Source: Pseudolabrys sp.
GTDB taxonomy: Bacteria > Pseudomonadota > Alphaproteobacteria > Rhizobiales > Xanthobacteraceae
Assembly (NCBI GenBank): GCA_022841665.1
Contig: JALHRB010000001.1
Span: 198,984-262,983, forward strand
DNA length: 64,000 bases
Direction of reading: 5' to 3'
Positions within the stretch are counted from its first letter, which is position 1; each line of letters begins with the position of its first letter. A program made the translations under genes and the position numbers. The notes below the pieces were generated by a model, which saw only the letters and a list, made by a program, of their open reading frames with translations, made no database searches and was not told where the DNA came from. Positions 9,178 through 16,897 of this stretch are shown here, one piece after another.

Positions 9178-9927
9178 CTAATGCCGCATCGCACCAAAGT
9201 CTTCGGTTTGCGGTAAATGCTGCGGGGGATCGAACCAGGAAAACAGCACCAGCCCGGCCAGAAAGCCGCCGATATGCGCCTGCCACGCGACCGGTTGATC
9301 CTCGCCCGCGATCGGCAGGCTGACCACGCCGAACAGGATGTTGATGCCGAACCACACCGCCAGAAACAGCAGCACACGGCCGTCGCGCAGCACGCCGGTC
9401 AGCGGGAGCGCCGGCACGCGATAGGACTCGGCGTCGTCGCCGCGCAGCATGCCGAGCGGGCCGCCACGCTGGAAGGCGAAGCGCATCGCCGCCGCCATCA
9501 TGCCGGAGATCGCGGCCGAAGCACCGATCATCGGAAATTGCTCGCCGGCATGCGTGGCCAGGTGCAAGGCCGCACCCGCCGCCGCCGTCACCGCGAAGAA
9601 GGCGAGAAAGCGCGCCACGCCGAAACGGCGCGCCAACGCGCTGCCGAACGGCAAAAGCCAGATCGCGTTGATGCCGAAGTGAGTCCAGTCGGCGTGAATC
9701 AGCGCGTAGGTGACGAAGGTCCATATCTCCGCGCCGAAGCCGCCGGGCAGCGCGCCGCCCAGCACCACCGAAGCGTCATAACGCACCGGGATGAAGGCAA
9801 AGGTGAGCAGGAGCTCGACGTCCTGCTCGGGCGTCAGCACGTAGGCGCGCAGGATGTGAACCAGCGCCAGCACGGCGACGACGGCGATGATGACGGCCGG
9901 GATGTTGAAGAGCGGTTCGCGTTGCAC
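9178..9927 (-). CDS. Rhomboid-family intramembrane serine protease
   Basis: About 249 residues with six predicted membrane helices. The catalytic serine motif GASAAISG and the histidine AHIGGFLAG form the rhomboid Ser-His dyad; HFGINAIWLLPFG matches the conserved HxxxN-type helix. The start is inferred as GTG at 9927 (MQREPLFNIPAV). The track extends 76 codons upstream into a region holding a transcription terminator and low-complexity sequence, so the long form is unlikely. The natural substrate is unknown. Confidence 0.9.
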   Translation of the reverse strand: MQREPLFNIPAVIIAVVAVLALVHILRAYVLTPEQDVELLLTFAFIPVRYDASVVLGGALPGGFGAEIWTFVTYALIHADWTHFGINAIWLLPFGSALARRFGVARFLAFFAVTAAAGAALHLATHAGEQFPMIGASAAISGMMAAAMRFAFQRGGPLGMLRGDDAESYRVPALPLTGVLRDGRVLLFLAVWFGINILFGVVSLPIAGEDQPVAWQAHIGGFLAGLVLFSWFDPPQHLPQTEDFGAMRH

Positions 9928-9995
9928 GGACGGTATCCGGTGGGCGGTCCGGGTTAACCGGTTGGCCGCCTTGCCGCAAGGGATGCGCGGCCAGC

Positions 9996-10026
9996 AAAAA
10001 GAAAAAGGAGGGCTTTCGCCCTCCTT
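9996..10026 (-). terminator. Strong intrinsic terminator on the minus strand, upstream of the rhomboid gene
   Basis: Perfect 9-bp stem AAGGAGGGC/GCCCTCCTT with a 4-nt loop (10005-10026). On the minus strand it is followed by TTTTCTTTTT-type sequence (10004-9996). It would stop a transcript entering from the right, yet no minus-strand protein gene lies there. See findings. Confidence 0.75.
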
Positions 10027-10165
10027 CGAGCCGCGCTTTTCGGGTGCGCTGCTGCGCCTTGCGGCGCTTGGGTCACATCCCTTGTCTCTCCGGGCTCTTA
10101 TCTCGTCGGCGATGCGGAGTGTGTCGGCACCGGCACGCCTCAATCGCAGCCACATTAGGCCGATT

Positions 10166-10196
10166 GCACGGCGGCGTTCAACGCCCGTGCGTTTTT
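10166..10196 (+). terminator. Possible terminator hairpin on the plus strand
   Basis: Imperfect hairpin GCACGGCGGCGTT/AACGCCCGTGC with bulges, followed by GTTTTT. No plus-strand gene is seen upstream for more than 1 kb, so its role is unclear. It sits in the 416-bp gap 9928-10344, which holds no protein gene I can support. Confidence 0.4.
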
Positions 10197-10344
10197 AACA
10201 CTAACCCGTCGTCGTCCCCGCCGCGGCGCAGCCACGGCATGCGCCCTGCTCCACCGAGACCATCGCGGCGGCAAGCCGGCCGCTTTGTCCCGATCCGGGG
10301 CACTAACGAGCCGGCACCGTCCCGCGACGGAACAGGTGGCGCTC

Positions 10345-10941
10345 ATGAAACACGCATCGACCAAACGGGTGTTCGAGTATTGGACCGAGCGGCGCGGCGA
10401 TCGCGCCGCCCCGCACCGCGCCGACATCGATCCGGTGCAAATTCGCTATGCGCTCGGCGACACATTCATGCTGGCCGCCGACTTCATCGAGGAATGGCGG
10501 TTCCGTCTCGCCGGCACGCGCGTCTGCGCATTGTTCGGGCGCGAGATCAAGGGCGAGGCCTTCGCCGCGCTGTGGGACGAAGGCAGCCGCAAAGCGATCT
10601 CCGAACTGATCGCCGATCTGGACGAAGGCGGTGGCATCGTGGCGGGCCTGACCGGACATGCCATCGACGGCTCAACCCTCGACATCGAGCTGCTGCTGCT
10701 GCCGCTTGCCCATGTCGGTCATGCCCGCATCCGCGCGCTCGGCGTCCTCGCCCCGCTGGCACAGCCCTATTGGCTGGGCGAGAAGCCGATCACCGCGCTC
10801 GAACTCGGCACCTTGCGCCATCTCGGCGCGCGCACGGGCGCCGGGGGCCGTCATTTCGCCGACCCCGAAGAGGTGCGCGTACGGCATGGCTTCGTTGTCT
10901 ATAGCGGGGGGCGCGGCGGCCCCGGCGAGCGGGCCGGCTAA
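10345..10941 (+). CDS. PAS domain-containing protein (PAS_5 type)
   Basis: 198 residues resembling the PAS_5 (DUF1488-like rhizobial PAS) family: FEYWTERRGDRAAPHRADIDP at the N-terminus and the IRYALGDTFML/LAGTRVCALFGREIKG region characterise it. A single PAS fold occupies most of the protein with no output domain, so it may act as a sensor or protein-binding module. The ATG at 10345 has AGGTGG upstream; the track start at 10285 is rejected. It precedes a PilZ gene on the same strand, an arrangement I recall from related genomes. Confidence 0.85.
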   Translation: MKHASTKRVFEYWTERRGDRAAPHRADIDPVQIRYALGDTFMLAADFIEEWRFRLAGTRVCALFGREIKGEAFAALWDEGSRKAISELIADLDEGGGIVAGLTGHAIDGSTLDIELLLLPLAHVGHARIRALGVLAPLAQPYWLGEKPITALELGTLRHLGARTGAGGRHFADPEEVRVRHGFVVYSGGRGGPGERAG

Positions 10942-11009
10942 CGCCCCATTAACAATACCTCCATAGGGTCGCTAGCGGCCGATACCGCGCCGTAAATGCC
11001 AGGTCCTCC

Positions 11010-11633
11010 ATGGCAATGCCGTTGACCAAACCGAGAATACTGCCGCTCGCCGAGGAGCGCCGGCGCCATCAGCGCGTCAAGGTCAACCTGCTCGGCCGCT
11101 ATATGCTGGCCGACCGGCGGGAGTTTCCCTGCCAGGTCATCGATATGTCGCCTGGCGGCATGGCGCTGGCCGCCCCGGTCGCGGGAATCCCGGGCGAGCG
11201 GGTGATCGCCTATGTCGATCACCTCGGCCGGCTCGAAGGCAAGATCGCCCGCGTGATCGAAAACGGCTTCGCCATGACGATCTCGGCGACGGCGCGCAAG
11301 CGCGACAAACTCGCCGCCCAACTGACCTGGCTCGCCAACCGCCAGATCCTCAACCTGCCGGAAGACCGCCGTCACGGCCGCTTCACCCCGCGCAACCCGA
11401 TGGCGCGGCTCATCATGCCGAACGGCACCAATATCGCCTGCCGGGTCATCGACCTATCGCAATCGGGCGCCGCGGTCGCGATCGCCGAGAACCTGCGGCC
11501 GGCCGTCGGCACCATGGTCACCATCGGCAAGACGCAAGGACGGGTGGTCCGTCATATCGAGGATGGATTCGCCATCGAATTCACTCGCTTGCAGCACTCC
11601 GACTTCATCGAAGACAACGTCACCGGCGAATAG
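11010..11633 (+). CDS. Tandem PilZ-domain protein (probable c-di-GMP receptor)
   Basis: 207 residues carrying two PilZ-like modules. The first begins ERRRHQRVKV (RxxxR) and continues CQVIDMSPGGMAL (D/NxSxxG). The second begins RRHGRFTPR and continues CRVIDLSQSGAAV. Both modules keep the RxxxR plus DxSxxG elements known to bind cyclic-di-GMP, with the second slightly weaker (RRHGR). No membrane segment. It sits between the PAS_5 gene and the LapG-like peptidase. Confidence 0.92.
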   Translation: MAMPLTKPRILPLAEERRRHQRVKVNLLGRYMLADRREFPCQVIDMSPGGMALAAPVAGIPGERVIAYVDHLGRLEGKIARVIENGFAMTISATARKRDKLAAQLTWLANRQILNLPEDRRHGRFTPRNPMARLIMPNGTNIACRVIDLSQSGAAVAIAENLRPAVGTMVTIGKTQGRVVRHIEDGFAIEFTRLQHSDFIEDNVTGE

Positions 11634-11677
11634 CGTCACCGCTCCGTAAACGGAGCCGGTCGAATTGAGGCGATTGG

Positions 11678-11701
11678 GCCGCGGCAATGCCGCGGCTTTT
11701 T
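11678..11701 (+). terminator. Intrinsic terminator after the PilZ gene
   Basis: 8-bp perfect GC stem GCCGCGGC/GCCGCGGC with a 3-nt loop, followed by TTTTT. It lies 45 bp after the PilZ stop codon. A smaller hairpin (GCTCCG/CGGAGC) lies at 11641-11656. Confidence 0.85.
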
Positions 11702-11985
11702 CTATTCCAAGGCATGCTTTTGCGGCCGGAGTGTCCGCGGCGCAGGGTAAACGCCGCCGCGCCGGCGCCGCCGAAATCCGCGCCATTGCTGCACCAAGAC
11801 GATGAATGCATAGAATTTTACTCAAATGCGATCGTCTAAGATTTGAGACATATTAGATTTGAATACTTACAGTATTCGTCTCTTTCTTTATTTGGCTTAT
11901 ACTCAAATTGACTTGCCTCACTTAGCGGCGATGCAAATGCTTTGTGTGAATTGTGGTCCCAACAAGACGGGATGGGGCCACAAAC
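11702..11985. other. AT-rich intergenic leader, no gene seen
   Basis: Gap between the PilZ terminator and the BTLCP peptidase. From about 11810 to 11940 the sequence is clearly AT-rich compared with the rest of the window (runs such as AATTTTACTCAAATG and TTTCTTTATTTGG). It probably carries the promoter of the peptidase gene. No RNA gene or repeat recognised. Confidence 0.5.
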
Positions 11986-12657
11986 ATGGACAGGCAAGTC
12001 AACCAGGGTCGTGCGACTGCGCGAGCCATTTTCTGCGCGGCCGCACTGGCCGCCACCGCCGGCATCGCCACTGCCGGCGAGCGCACCGGATCGCTCGGCG
12101 GCGGACCGCTCTCGCCCGGCGAGCGCGTCGCCTATCTCACCGTCGGCGATGCGACGCGCGCGCCGATCGGCTGGGTCGAGTTCTGCGTCGAACACAAATC
12201 GGACTGCAACACCAAGCCGTCGGCGCCACGCGACGTCGTGCTCACGGCCAAGGCCTGGGCCGACATGGTCAAGGTCAACGCCTGGGTCAACGACACCATC
12301 AAGCCGGTGACCGATCTCGACCACTGGGGCGTGGTCGAACGCTGGAGCTACCCGGACGACGGCCGCGGCGACTGCGAGGATTACGTGCTGCTCAAGCGGC
12401 GTCTGCTGATGCAGGCCGGCTGGCCGCGCGAGGCGCTGCTCATCACGGTGGTGCGCGACAAGAAGAACGAAGGTCACGCCGTCCTCACGGTCAAAACCAA
12501 TCTCGGCGAGTTCGTTCTCGACAACCAGGAGGCAGAAGTCCTCGCCTGGAACAAGACCGGCTACCGTTTCGTGAAACGGCAGTCGCAATCCGATCAGAAC
12601 GCCTGGGTGTCGCTCGGCGAGCCGACGCGCGCACCGGCCGCAGTTTCTGCGCGGTAA
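11986..12657 (+). CDS. Bacterial transglutaminase-like cysteine peptidase (BTLCP, LapG-like)
   Basis: 223 residues, with a signal peptide (IFCAAALAATAGIATAG, cleavage near residue 30). The catalytic Cys130 lies in RGDCEDYVLLKR, His164 in EGHAVLTV and Asp179 in VLDNQ, giving the Cys-His-Asp triad of peptidase family C93. LapG, the best-known member, cuts surface adhesins under c-di-GMP/LapD control. No lapD or large adhesin is seen here, although a PilZ gene lies immediately upstream. The ATG at 11986 gives a proper signal peptide. Confidence 0.92.
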   Translation: MDRQVNQGRATARAIFCAAALAATAGIATAGERTGSLGGGPLSPGERVAYLTVGDATRAPIGWVEFCVEHKSDCNTKPSAPRDVVLTAKAWADMVKVNAWVNDTIKPVTDLDHWGVVERWSYPDDGRGDCEDYVLLKRRLLMQAGWPREALLITVVRDKKNEGHAVLTVKTNLGEFVLDNQEAEVLAWNKTGYRFVKRQSQSDQNAWVSLGEPTRAPAAVSAR

Positions 12658-12784
12658 CGGCTCCGCGCGGCGTCGAAGTCAGCCTCGGCGCCGCGCGGGC
12701 CGCTACCTACCTCGCTTCTCCACGGAGGAAATCGCGCTCCCGGTCACGTCCCCACCCCTCCCCGTCCCCAGACCGGGTTCGCGA

Positions 12785-12824
12785 GCGGCCGGCTCTCCCC
12801 CAAGAGCCGGCCGCACCCTGTTTT
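12785..12824 (+). terminator. Candidate terminator after the BTLCP gene
   Basis: Perfect 12-bp stem GCGGCCGGCTCT/AGAGCCGGCCGC with loop CCCCCA, then ACCCTGTTTT. The stem is very stable but the T-run is short and offset, so it could equally act as a structured spacer. Confidence 0.5.
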
Positions 12825-12877
12825 ACGGTCGCCCGAAGCGCTAAAGTCGCCGCCGCCATTGCAGTGGGGGGCGCCAC

Positions 12878-13495
12878 ATGGTTCGCAGAGCCTGTATCGC
12901 GGGACTATTCGTCATCGCTCACGTCACGGCGGCTGCGGCCGACGATGCCGCCGATTGCAAATCGAATTCCAACGAAAATCGCGCGATCGCCGCCTGCACC
13001 CGCGTCATCGCCTCGGGCAAACTCACCGGCAAGGACCTCGCCAGCCTCTACTACGCGCGCGGCCTGAAGCGGCGCTACAACCGCTCTTACGATGCGGCCG
13101 TCGGCGACTTCACCAACGCGATCAAGCTGGATCCCAAGGATACCTGGTCCTATGTCGCGCGCGGCCACGCCTATGCATACAAAAAGGACTTTCCGCGTGC
13201 TTTTGCCGACCAGGAAACCGCGATCGGCCTCGAGAAAACCGCCGTGACCCACACGGGCCGCGCCATCGACCTGATGGTGGCCGGCGCCTACGACCGCGCC
13301 ATCGCCGACCTAGACGAAGCCCTGCGGCTCAATCCGAAATATTTCTACGCTTATCTCAATCGCGGCGACGCCTACCGCAAGAAACGCGATTTCGCAAAAG
13401 CCGAAGCCGACTATCGCAAGGCGCTCGAGATCACGCCGAATGAAAGCGAAGCGACCAAGGGCTTAAAGAAGGCGCAATCCCGTCTCGCCGATTGA
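12878..13495 (+). CDS. Periplasmic tetratricopeptide-repeat protein
   Basis: 205 residues. A signal peptide (LFVIAHVTAAAA) is followed by about four TPR units: LYYARGLKRRYNRSYDAAV, YVARGHAYAYKKDFPRA, a degenerate unit around residues 125-145, and AYLNRGDAYRKKRDFAKAE. TPRs mediate protein-protein contacts; no enzymatic motif is seen. Two cysteines just after the signal peptide (CKSN, AACTR) may form a disulfide. Partner unknown. Confidence 0.87.
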   Translation: MVRRACIAGLFVIAHVTAAAADDAADCKSNSNENRAIAACTRVIASGKLTGKDLASLYYARGLKRRYNRSYDAAVGDFTNAIKLDPKDTWSYVARGHAYAYKKDFPRAFADQETAIGLEKTAVTHTGRAIDLMVAGAYDRAIADLDEALRLNPKYFYAYLNRGDAYRKKRDFAKAEADYRKALEITPNESEATKGLKKAQSRLAD

Positions 13496-13500
13496 CCCGA

Positions 13501-14031
13501 TCAGTCGACGCGCTTCAAGCCCTTCGCGTATTGCTGCCAGCGCCGCACATAGATATCGGCGCCGCCGCGGATCATCTCGGCCGCCTTCTCGTCGAGCGAA
13601 CGGATGACGCGCGCGGGCGCGCCGACGATGAGCGAATTATCCGGGAAGCTCTTGCCTTCGGTCACCACCGCGCCGGCGCCCACCAGGCAGTTGCGGCCGA
13701 CTTTCGAGCCGTTGAGCATGATCGCGCCCATGCCGACCAGGCTGTTATCGCCGATGGTGCAGCCGTGCAGGATGACGTTGTGGCCGATCACGCAATTCGA
13801 GCCGATCACCATCGGAAAGCCGGGATCGGTATGCAGCGTGGCGTTGTCCTGGATCTGCGAGCGCTCGCCGATTTCGATCCATTCGTTGTCGCCGCGCAGC
13901 ACCGCGCCGAACCACACGCTCGCCTCGCGCTTGAGCCGCACGCGGCCGATCAGCGTAGCGTTCTCCGCCACCCAATATTGCCCTTCGCCGGGGAATTCCG
14001 GCCCCTGTCCGTCAAGTGTGTAAATCGGCAT
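13501..14031 (-). CDS. Gamma-carbonic anhydrase family protein
   Basis: 176-residue left-handed beta-helix protein. Hexapeptide repeats are evident (SLVGMGAIMLNGSKVGRNCLVGAGAVV). The zinc ligand histidines appear as ATLHTDPG and the GHNVILHG pair, as in the gamma-class YrdA/CaiE group. GDNEWIEIG matches the conserved N-terminal region. Start ATG has GAGGACGG upstream. Most such proteins have low or unproven carbonic anhydrase activity, so the function is by family only. Confidence 0.93.
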   Translation of the reverse strand: MPIYTLDGQGPEFPGEGQYWVAENATLIGRVRLKREASVWFGAVLRGDNEWIEIGERSQIQDNATLHTDPGFPMVIGSNCVIGHNVILHGCTIGDNSLVGMGAIMLNGSKVGRNCLVGAGAVVTEGKSFPDNSLIVGAPARVIRSLDEKAAEMIRGGADIYVRRWQQYAKGLKRVD

Positions 14032-14091
14032 GTCCGTCCTCTTCTCGATCGAGGACGAACTTGCCCGAATGGGCTGTGCGATGGAAGCGGG

Positions 14092-14424
14092 TTAGGCGAA
14101 GAGGCCGCAGGCCTGCAAGGTCATCACCAGCCCGAGGCCGGACATCAGGCTCCAGAAGCCGGCGATCAGCGTCGCCAGGAACACGAACTCGAAGCGGCGG
14201 CTCTCCTGCCGGCGGCCGAGCAAGGTGTTGCGCATGATCAGGAACGGCGCCGAGACGATCAAAAGCGGCAGCGCGGCGAAAACGAACGGGCGCGGGCCGG
14301 TGCTGAGCAGGCCAAAAGTCGGCAGCCGGTCGGTGACCAGCCGGTAGGCCGAGGCGCTCAGGCCCGCCATGGCGAAGCCGAGCGCCAGCGCGAGCAGCAT
14401 CTGCAAGGACTGGGGGGTGATCAT
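14092..14424 (-). CDS. DUF6949 family small membrane protein
   Basis: 110 residues with three predicted membrane helices (LLALALGFAMAGLSASAY, FVFAALPLLIVSAPFLI, FVFLATLIAGFWSLMSGLGLVM). The conserved loop FGLLSTGPRPFVFAALPLL and NTLLGRRQESRRFEFVFLAT match a rhizobial family of unknown function. Start ATG has GAGG upstream. It lies upstream of the gamma-carbonic anhydrase gene on the same strand (60-bp gap) and may be co-transcribed. Confidence 0.85.
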   Translation of the reverse strand: MITPQSLQMLLALALGFAMAGLSASAYRLVTDRLPTFGLLSTGPRPFVFAALPLLIVSAPFLIMRNTLLGRRQESRRFEFVFLATLIAGFWSLMSGLGLVMTLQACGLFA

Positions 14425-14569
14425 GACGCCTCAACGCAATACGAGGCCTTCATGTGCAGCAGCGGATGCCCGCTCGCCAGCCAATCCTTAACGAATGGTT
14501 AACATGCCGGCCGCAAAGGCGCCGCGCGGCCCGTGGCATACTCGCCGTTGATTCGAATTCGGAGTGGAA

Positions 14570-15292
14570 ATGGCCTCGCTCGCGCATCGCAACGCCCGCC
14601 CCGCGCGCGCCCGCCGCAAACGTGCCGGCCATAGTCCCCTTTATGCGCCGCTGCTGCTGCTGGCCGGCGTGCTCGCCGTCGGCGCCGCCTACGTCGCCTA
14701 TGTGCTGTGGCCGCGCTGGCCGGAGGCGCCGGTGGCGCGCGACGCGCCCTCGCTGCCGGTGGTGATCGCCGGCACCGCCTTCAACATCGAGCCGGCGGCG
14801 ATCCGCCAGGCCGTGCAGCGCCGCCCCGGCACGCAGGATCGCATCGACCTCGCTTATCTGTGGCCGTCGCTGATCCCGCCCGATCCCGCGCAGAAGGTGA
14901 CCGCCGGCGCGCCGGTCGATCCGAACGAGCGGCTCTTCGTCACCATCCAGTCGGGCGAGCTCTCACTGCCGCCGATGGAGCGCGTGCAGACGATCTATCC
15001 GCGCTATCTCGCGGATGCTCCGCTCGCCAGCCCGCCGGGTTTGACCGTGCGCGGCTTCCGCGACGGCACCGCCTATCAGGACGAGGAGCTGGTGTTCGAG
15101 ACGCAGGCGCCCGAGCATTTCCTCGCGCGCTGCTCGCGCAAGGGCGTCATCAACTCGGGTAGCTGCCTGCTCGAGCGGCGCATCGGCGACGCCGACGTCA
15201 CCATCCGCTTTCCGCGCGACTGGCTGAGCGACTGGCAAAGCGTCGCCGCCGGCATCGACAAGTTGATGGCGCGGTTGCACCCGCAGCCGTAG
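14570..15292 (+). CDS. Conserved hypothetical membrane-anchored protein
   Basis: 240 residues. A basic N-terminus (NARPARARRKRAG) precedes a single membrane helix (LYAPLLLLAGVLAVGAAYVAYVLW, about 25-48). The remaining ~190 residues are predicted to be periplasmic, with conserved-looking segments VVIAGTAFNIEPAAIR, GLTVRGFRDGTAYQDEELVFE and VTIRFPRDWLSDW. No known catalytic motif. I chose the ATG at 14570 over the track GTG at 14564 because GGAG lies five bases upstream. Recognised only as a conserved hypothetical type. Confidence 0.8.
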   Translation: MASLAHRNARPARARRKRAGHSPLYAPLLLLAGVLAVGAAYVAYVLWPRWPEAPVARDAPSLPVVIAGTAFNIEPAAIRQAVQRRPGTQDRIDLAYLWPSLIPPDPAQKVTAGAPVDPNERLFVTIQSGELSLPPMERVQTIYPRYLADAPLASPPGLTVRGFRDGTAYQDEELVFETQAPEHFLARCSRKGVINSGSCLLERRIGDADVTIRFPRDWLSDWQSVAAGIDKLMARLHPQP

Positions 15293-15312
15293 CCCTGTCG
15301 CGAAATTGTCGC

Positions 15313-15732
15313 CTATTCCGTCATATCGGCGAGATCGACGTCGAGGATGGGCAGCTCGAAAATATACGAGCGGCGGCCCTTCTCGTTTTCGACGAACAAC
15401 ACGCCGAGAAACTCCTCGCCGAGATAGACCTCCAGCGAGTCCATCTTCTTCGGCCGCGTGACGACGCGAATCTTGTCGTTGTCAAAACGGCGGCGCAGAT
15501 AGGCGTTGAGCGCCGGAACCGGCTGAATGCTCGGGTCCTGCCCGAGCTGAATCACCATGCGGAAATTGTAGGAGCGCTCGCCCTCGTCCTCGTCGCCGGT
15601 GAGCTCGCCGATCTCGTCCTCGCCGACGAAAACATCCGCCGCGTCGCCACCCTTCGGCGCGACGCGGATGTCCGGATTGCCGAACAGCTTCTTCAGATAG
15701 GCGTCGAGTTGCCTGATTTCCTGGACGTTCAA
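15313..15732 (-). CDS. DUF3126 family protein, tandem-duplicated
   Basis: 139 residues made of two DUF3126-like units. Unit 1 (about 4-65) has LDAYLKKLFGNPDIRV and DVFVGEDEIGELTGDEDEGERSYNF; unit 2 (about 74-135) has LNAYLRRRFDNDKIRV and EVYLGEEFLGVLFVENEKGRRSYIFEL. As I recall, DUF3126 proteins are usually one unit of 70 or so residues. No catalytic motif; acidic, cytoplasmic. Converges on the membrane-anchored gene with a 20-bp gap. Function unknown. Confidence 0.85.
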   Translation of the reverse strand: MNVQEIRQLDAYLKKLFGNPDIRVAPKGGDAADVFVGEDEIGELTGDEDEGERSYNFRMVIQLGQDPSIQPVPALNAYLRRRFDNDKIRVVTRPKKMDSLEVYLGEEFLGVLFVENEKGRRSYIFELPILDVDLADMTE

Positions 15733-15760
15733 CGGCTGGCTCCTTGTGGGTGCGACGCGC

Positions 15761-15836
15761 CTAGTGCCCGCTTTCCGAAATCCGTGATCCAGTGCAGCAG
15801 CCTCTTGGACGGATTTCGGAAAGCAAAGGGCACTAG
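15761..15836. repeat. Palindromic intergenic repeat, CTAGTGCC-ended, unit 1
   Basis: Inverted repeat with arms of 25 and 28 nt; the arms agree except for a 3-nt insertion. Ends are CTAGTGCCC and GGGCACTAG, and the inner arm reads GCTTTCCGAAATCCGT. It lies in the 238-bp cysE-DUF3126 gap. Confidence 0.9.
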
Positions 15837-15849
15837 CAAGTCTATGATT

Positions 15850-15926
15850 CTAGTGCCGCTTCCGATTTGAAGTTCCTGATCGAATTTTCCGCGGGCGGCA
15901 CAGGAACTTCAAATCGGCGGCACTAG
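15850..15926. repeat. Palindromic intergenic repeat, CTAGTGCC-ended, unit 2
   Basis: A second inverted repeat with the same CTAGTGCCG/CGGCACTAG ends but a different inner arm (CGATTTGAAGTTCCTG). Arms are 29 and 26 nt with a small insertion. Spaced 13 nt from unit 1. Confidence 0.9.
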
Positions 15927-15970
15927 TTGCCCGATCGCGCCGCCCGGCGCAAGCGCCGGCGCTGGCAGCG

Positions 15971-16801
15971 TCAGCCGTCCAGCATGATGCCGTAGAGCAT
16001 CTGGTCCATGGCACGCGAGGGCTCAGGGCAGCCGGCCTCGCCGACCACCTTGGCCGGCACGCCGGCGACAGTCACGTTGTTCGGCACCGGCTTGATGACG
16101 ACCGAGCCGGCGGCGATGCGCGCGCAATGGCCGACCTCGATATTGCCGAGGATCTTGGCGCCGGCGCCGATCATCACGCCGCGGCGGATTTTCGGATGGC
16201 GATCCTCGTGTTCCTTGCCGGTGCCGCCGAGTGTGACGTCGTGCAGGATCGACACGTCGTCCTCGATCACCGCGGTCTCGCCGACCACGAGGCCGGTGGC
16301 GTGGTCGAGGAAGATGCCGCGCCCGATGCGCGCCGCCGGATTGATGTCGCACTGGAACACGACCGAGGACCGGCTCTGCAGATAGAGCGCGAAGTCCTTG
16401 CGGCCCTTCGCCCAAAGCCAGTGCGCCAGCCGATGCGTCTGGATGGCGTGGAAGCCTTTGTAATAGAGCACCGGCTCGACGAAGCGGCCGGTCGCCGGAT
16501 CGCGGTCGACCGTGGCGACGACGTCAGCGCGGAAGGCCTCGCCCAAAGCCGGCGCGTCGTCGAGCGCGGCGCCATAGGCCTGGCGGATCAGGTCAGCCGA
16601 CACGTCGGGGTGATCGAGGCGCTGGCTGACGCGATGCACGATCGCCGCTTCCAGCGAGTCGTGGTGGAGAATGTTTTCGTAGATGAAGGTGGCGAGTTCG
16701 GGTTCGCGGCGCGTCACGTCCTCAGCTTCGCTGCGGATGCGCGACCAAACCGGATCGACCTTGTCGAGGCCCTTGGCAGCCTTCGCCTGATAGTGAGCCA
16801 T
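15971..16801 (-). CDS. cysE: Serine O-acetyltransferase
   Basis: 276 residues. Catalyses acetyl transfer from acetyl-CoA to serine, the first step of cysteine synthesis. The N-terminal helical domain (DPVWSRIRSEAEDVTRREPELATFIYENILHHDSLEAAI) is the SATase trimerisation domain; the left-handed beta-helix follows with FLDHATGLVVGETAVIEDDVSILHDVTLGGTGK. The catalytic Asp/His (DHATG, ILHDVTLGG) are present. The start codon fits the family. High confidence; monocistronic. Confidence 0.96.
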   Translation of the reverse strand: MAHYQAKAAKGLDKVDPVWSRIRSEAEDVTRREPELATFIYENILHHDSLEAAIVHRVSQRLDHPDVSADLIRQAYGAALDDAPALGEAFRADVVATVDRDPATGRFVEPVLYYKGFHAIQTHRLAHWLWAKGRKDFALYLQSRSSVVFQCDINPAARIGRGIFLDHATGLVVGETAVIEDDVSILHDVTLGGTGKEHEDRHPKIRRGVMIGAGAKILGNIEVGHCARIAAGSVVIKPVPNNVTVAGVPAKVVGEAGCPEPSRAMDQMLYGIMLDG

Positions 16802-16897
16802 AGAATATTATTCTCCGACGCCTCCCGATCCCCTAGCTAAGTCTTTTATCACAGTTCGGAAGGGGCGAAAACTTCTCCATTCCTTCCGCCGCATGGC

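Noticed and set aside
9928-10155. 76-codon N-terminal extension of the rhomboid protease in the track
   Set aside because: Contains a transcription terminator in the way, no family similarity and Arg/Pro-rich content; a GTG at 9927 fits the family start.
15761-15926. Palindromes as insertion-sequence ends
   Set aside because: No transposase, no target-site duplications visible, and the arms face inwards over only 70-80 bp. Called as intergenic repeats.
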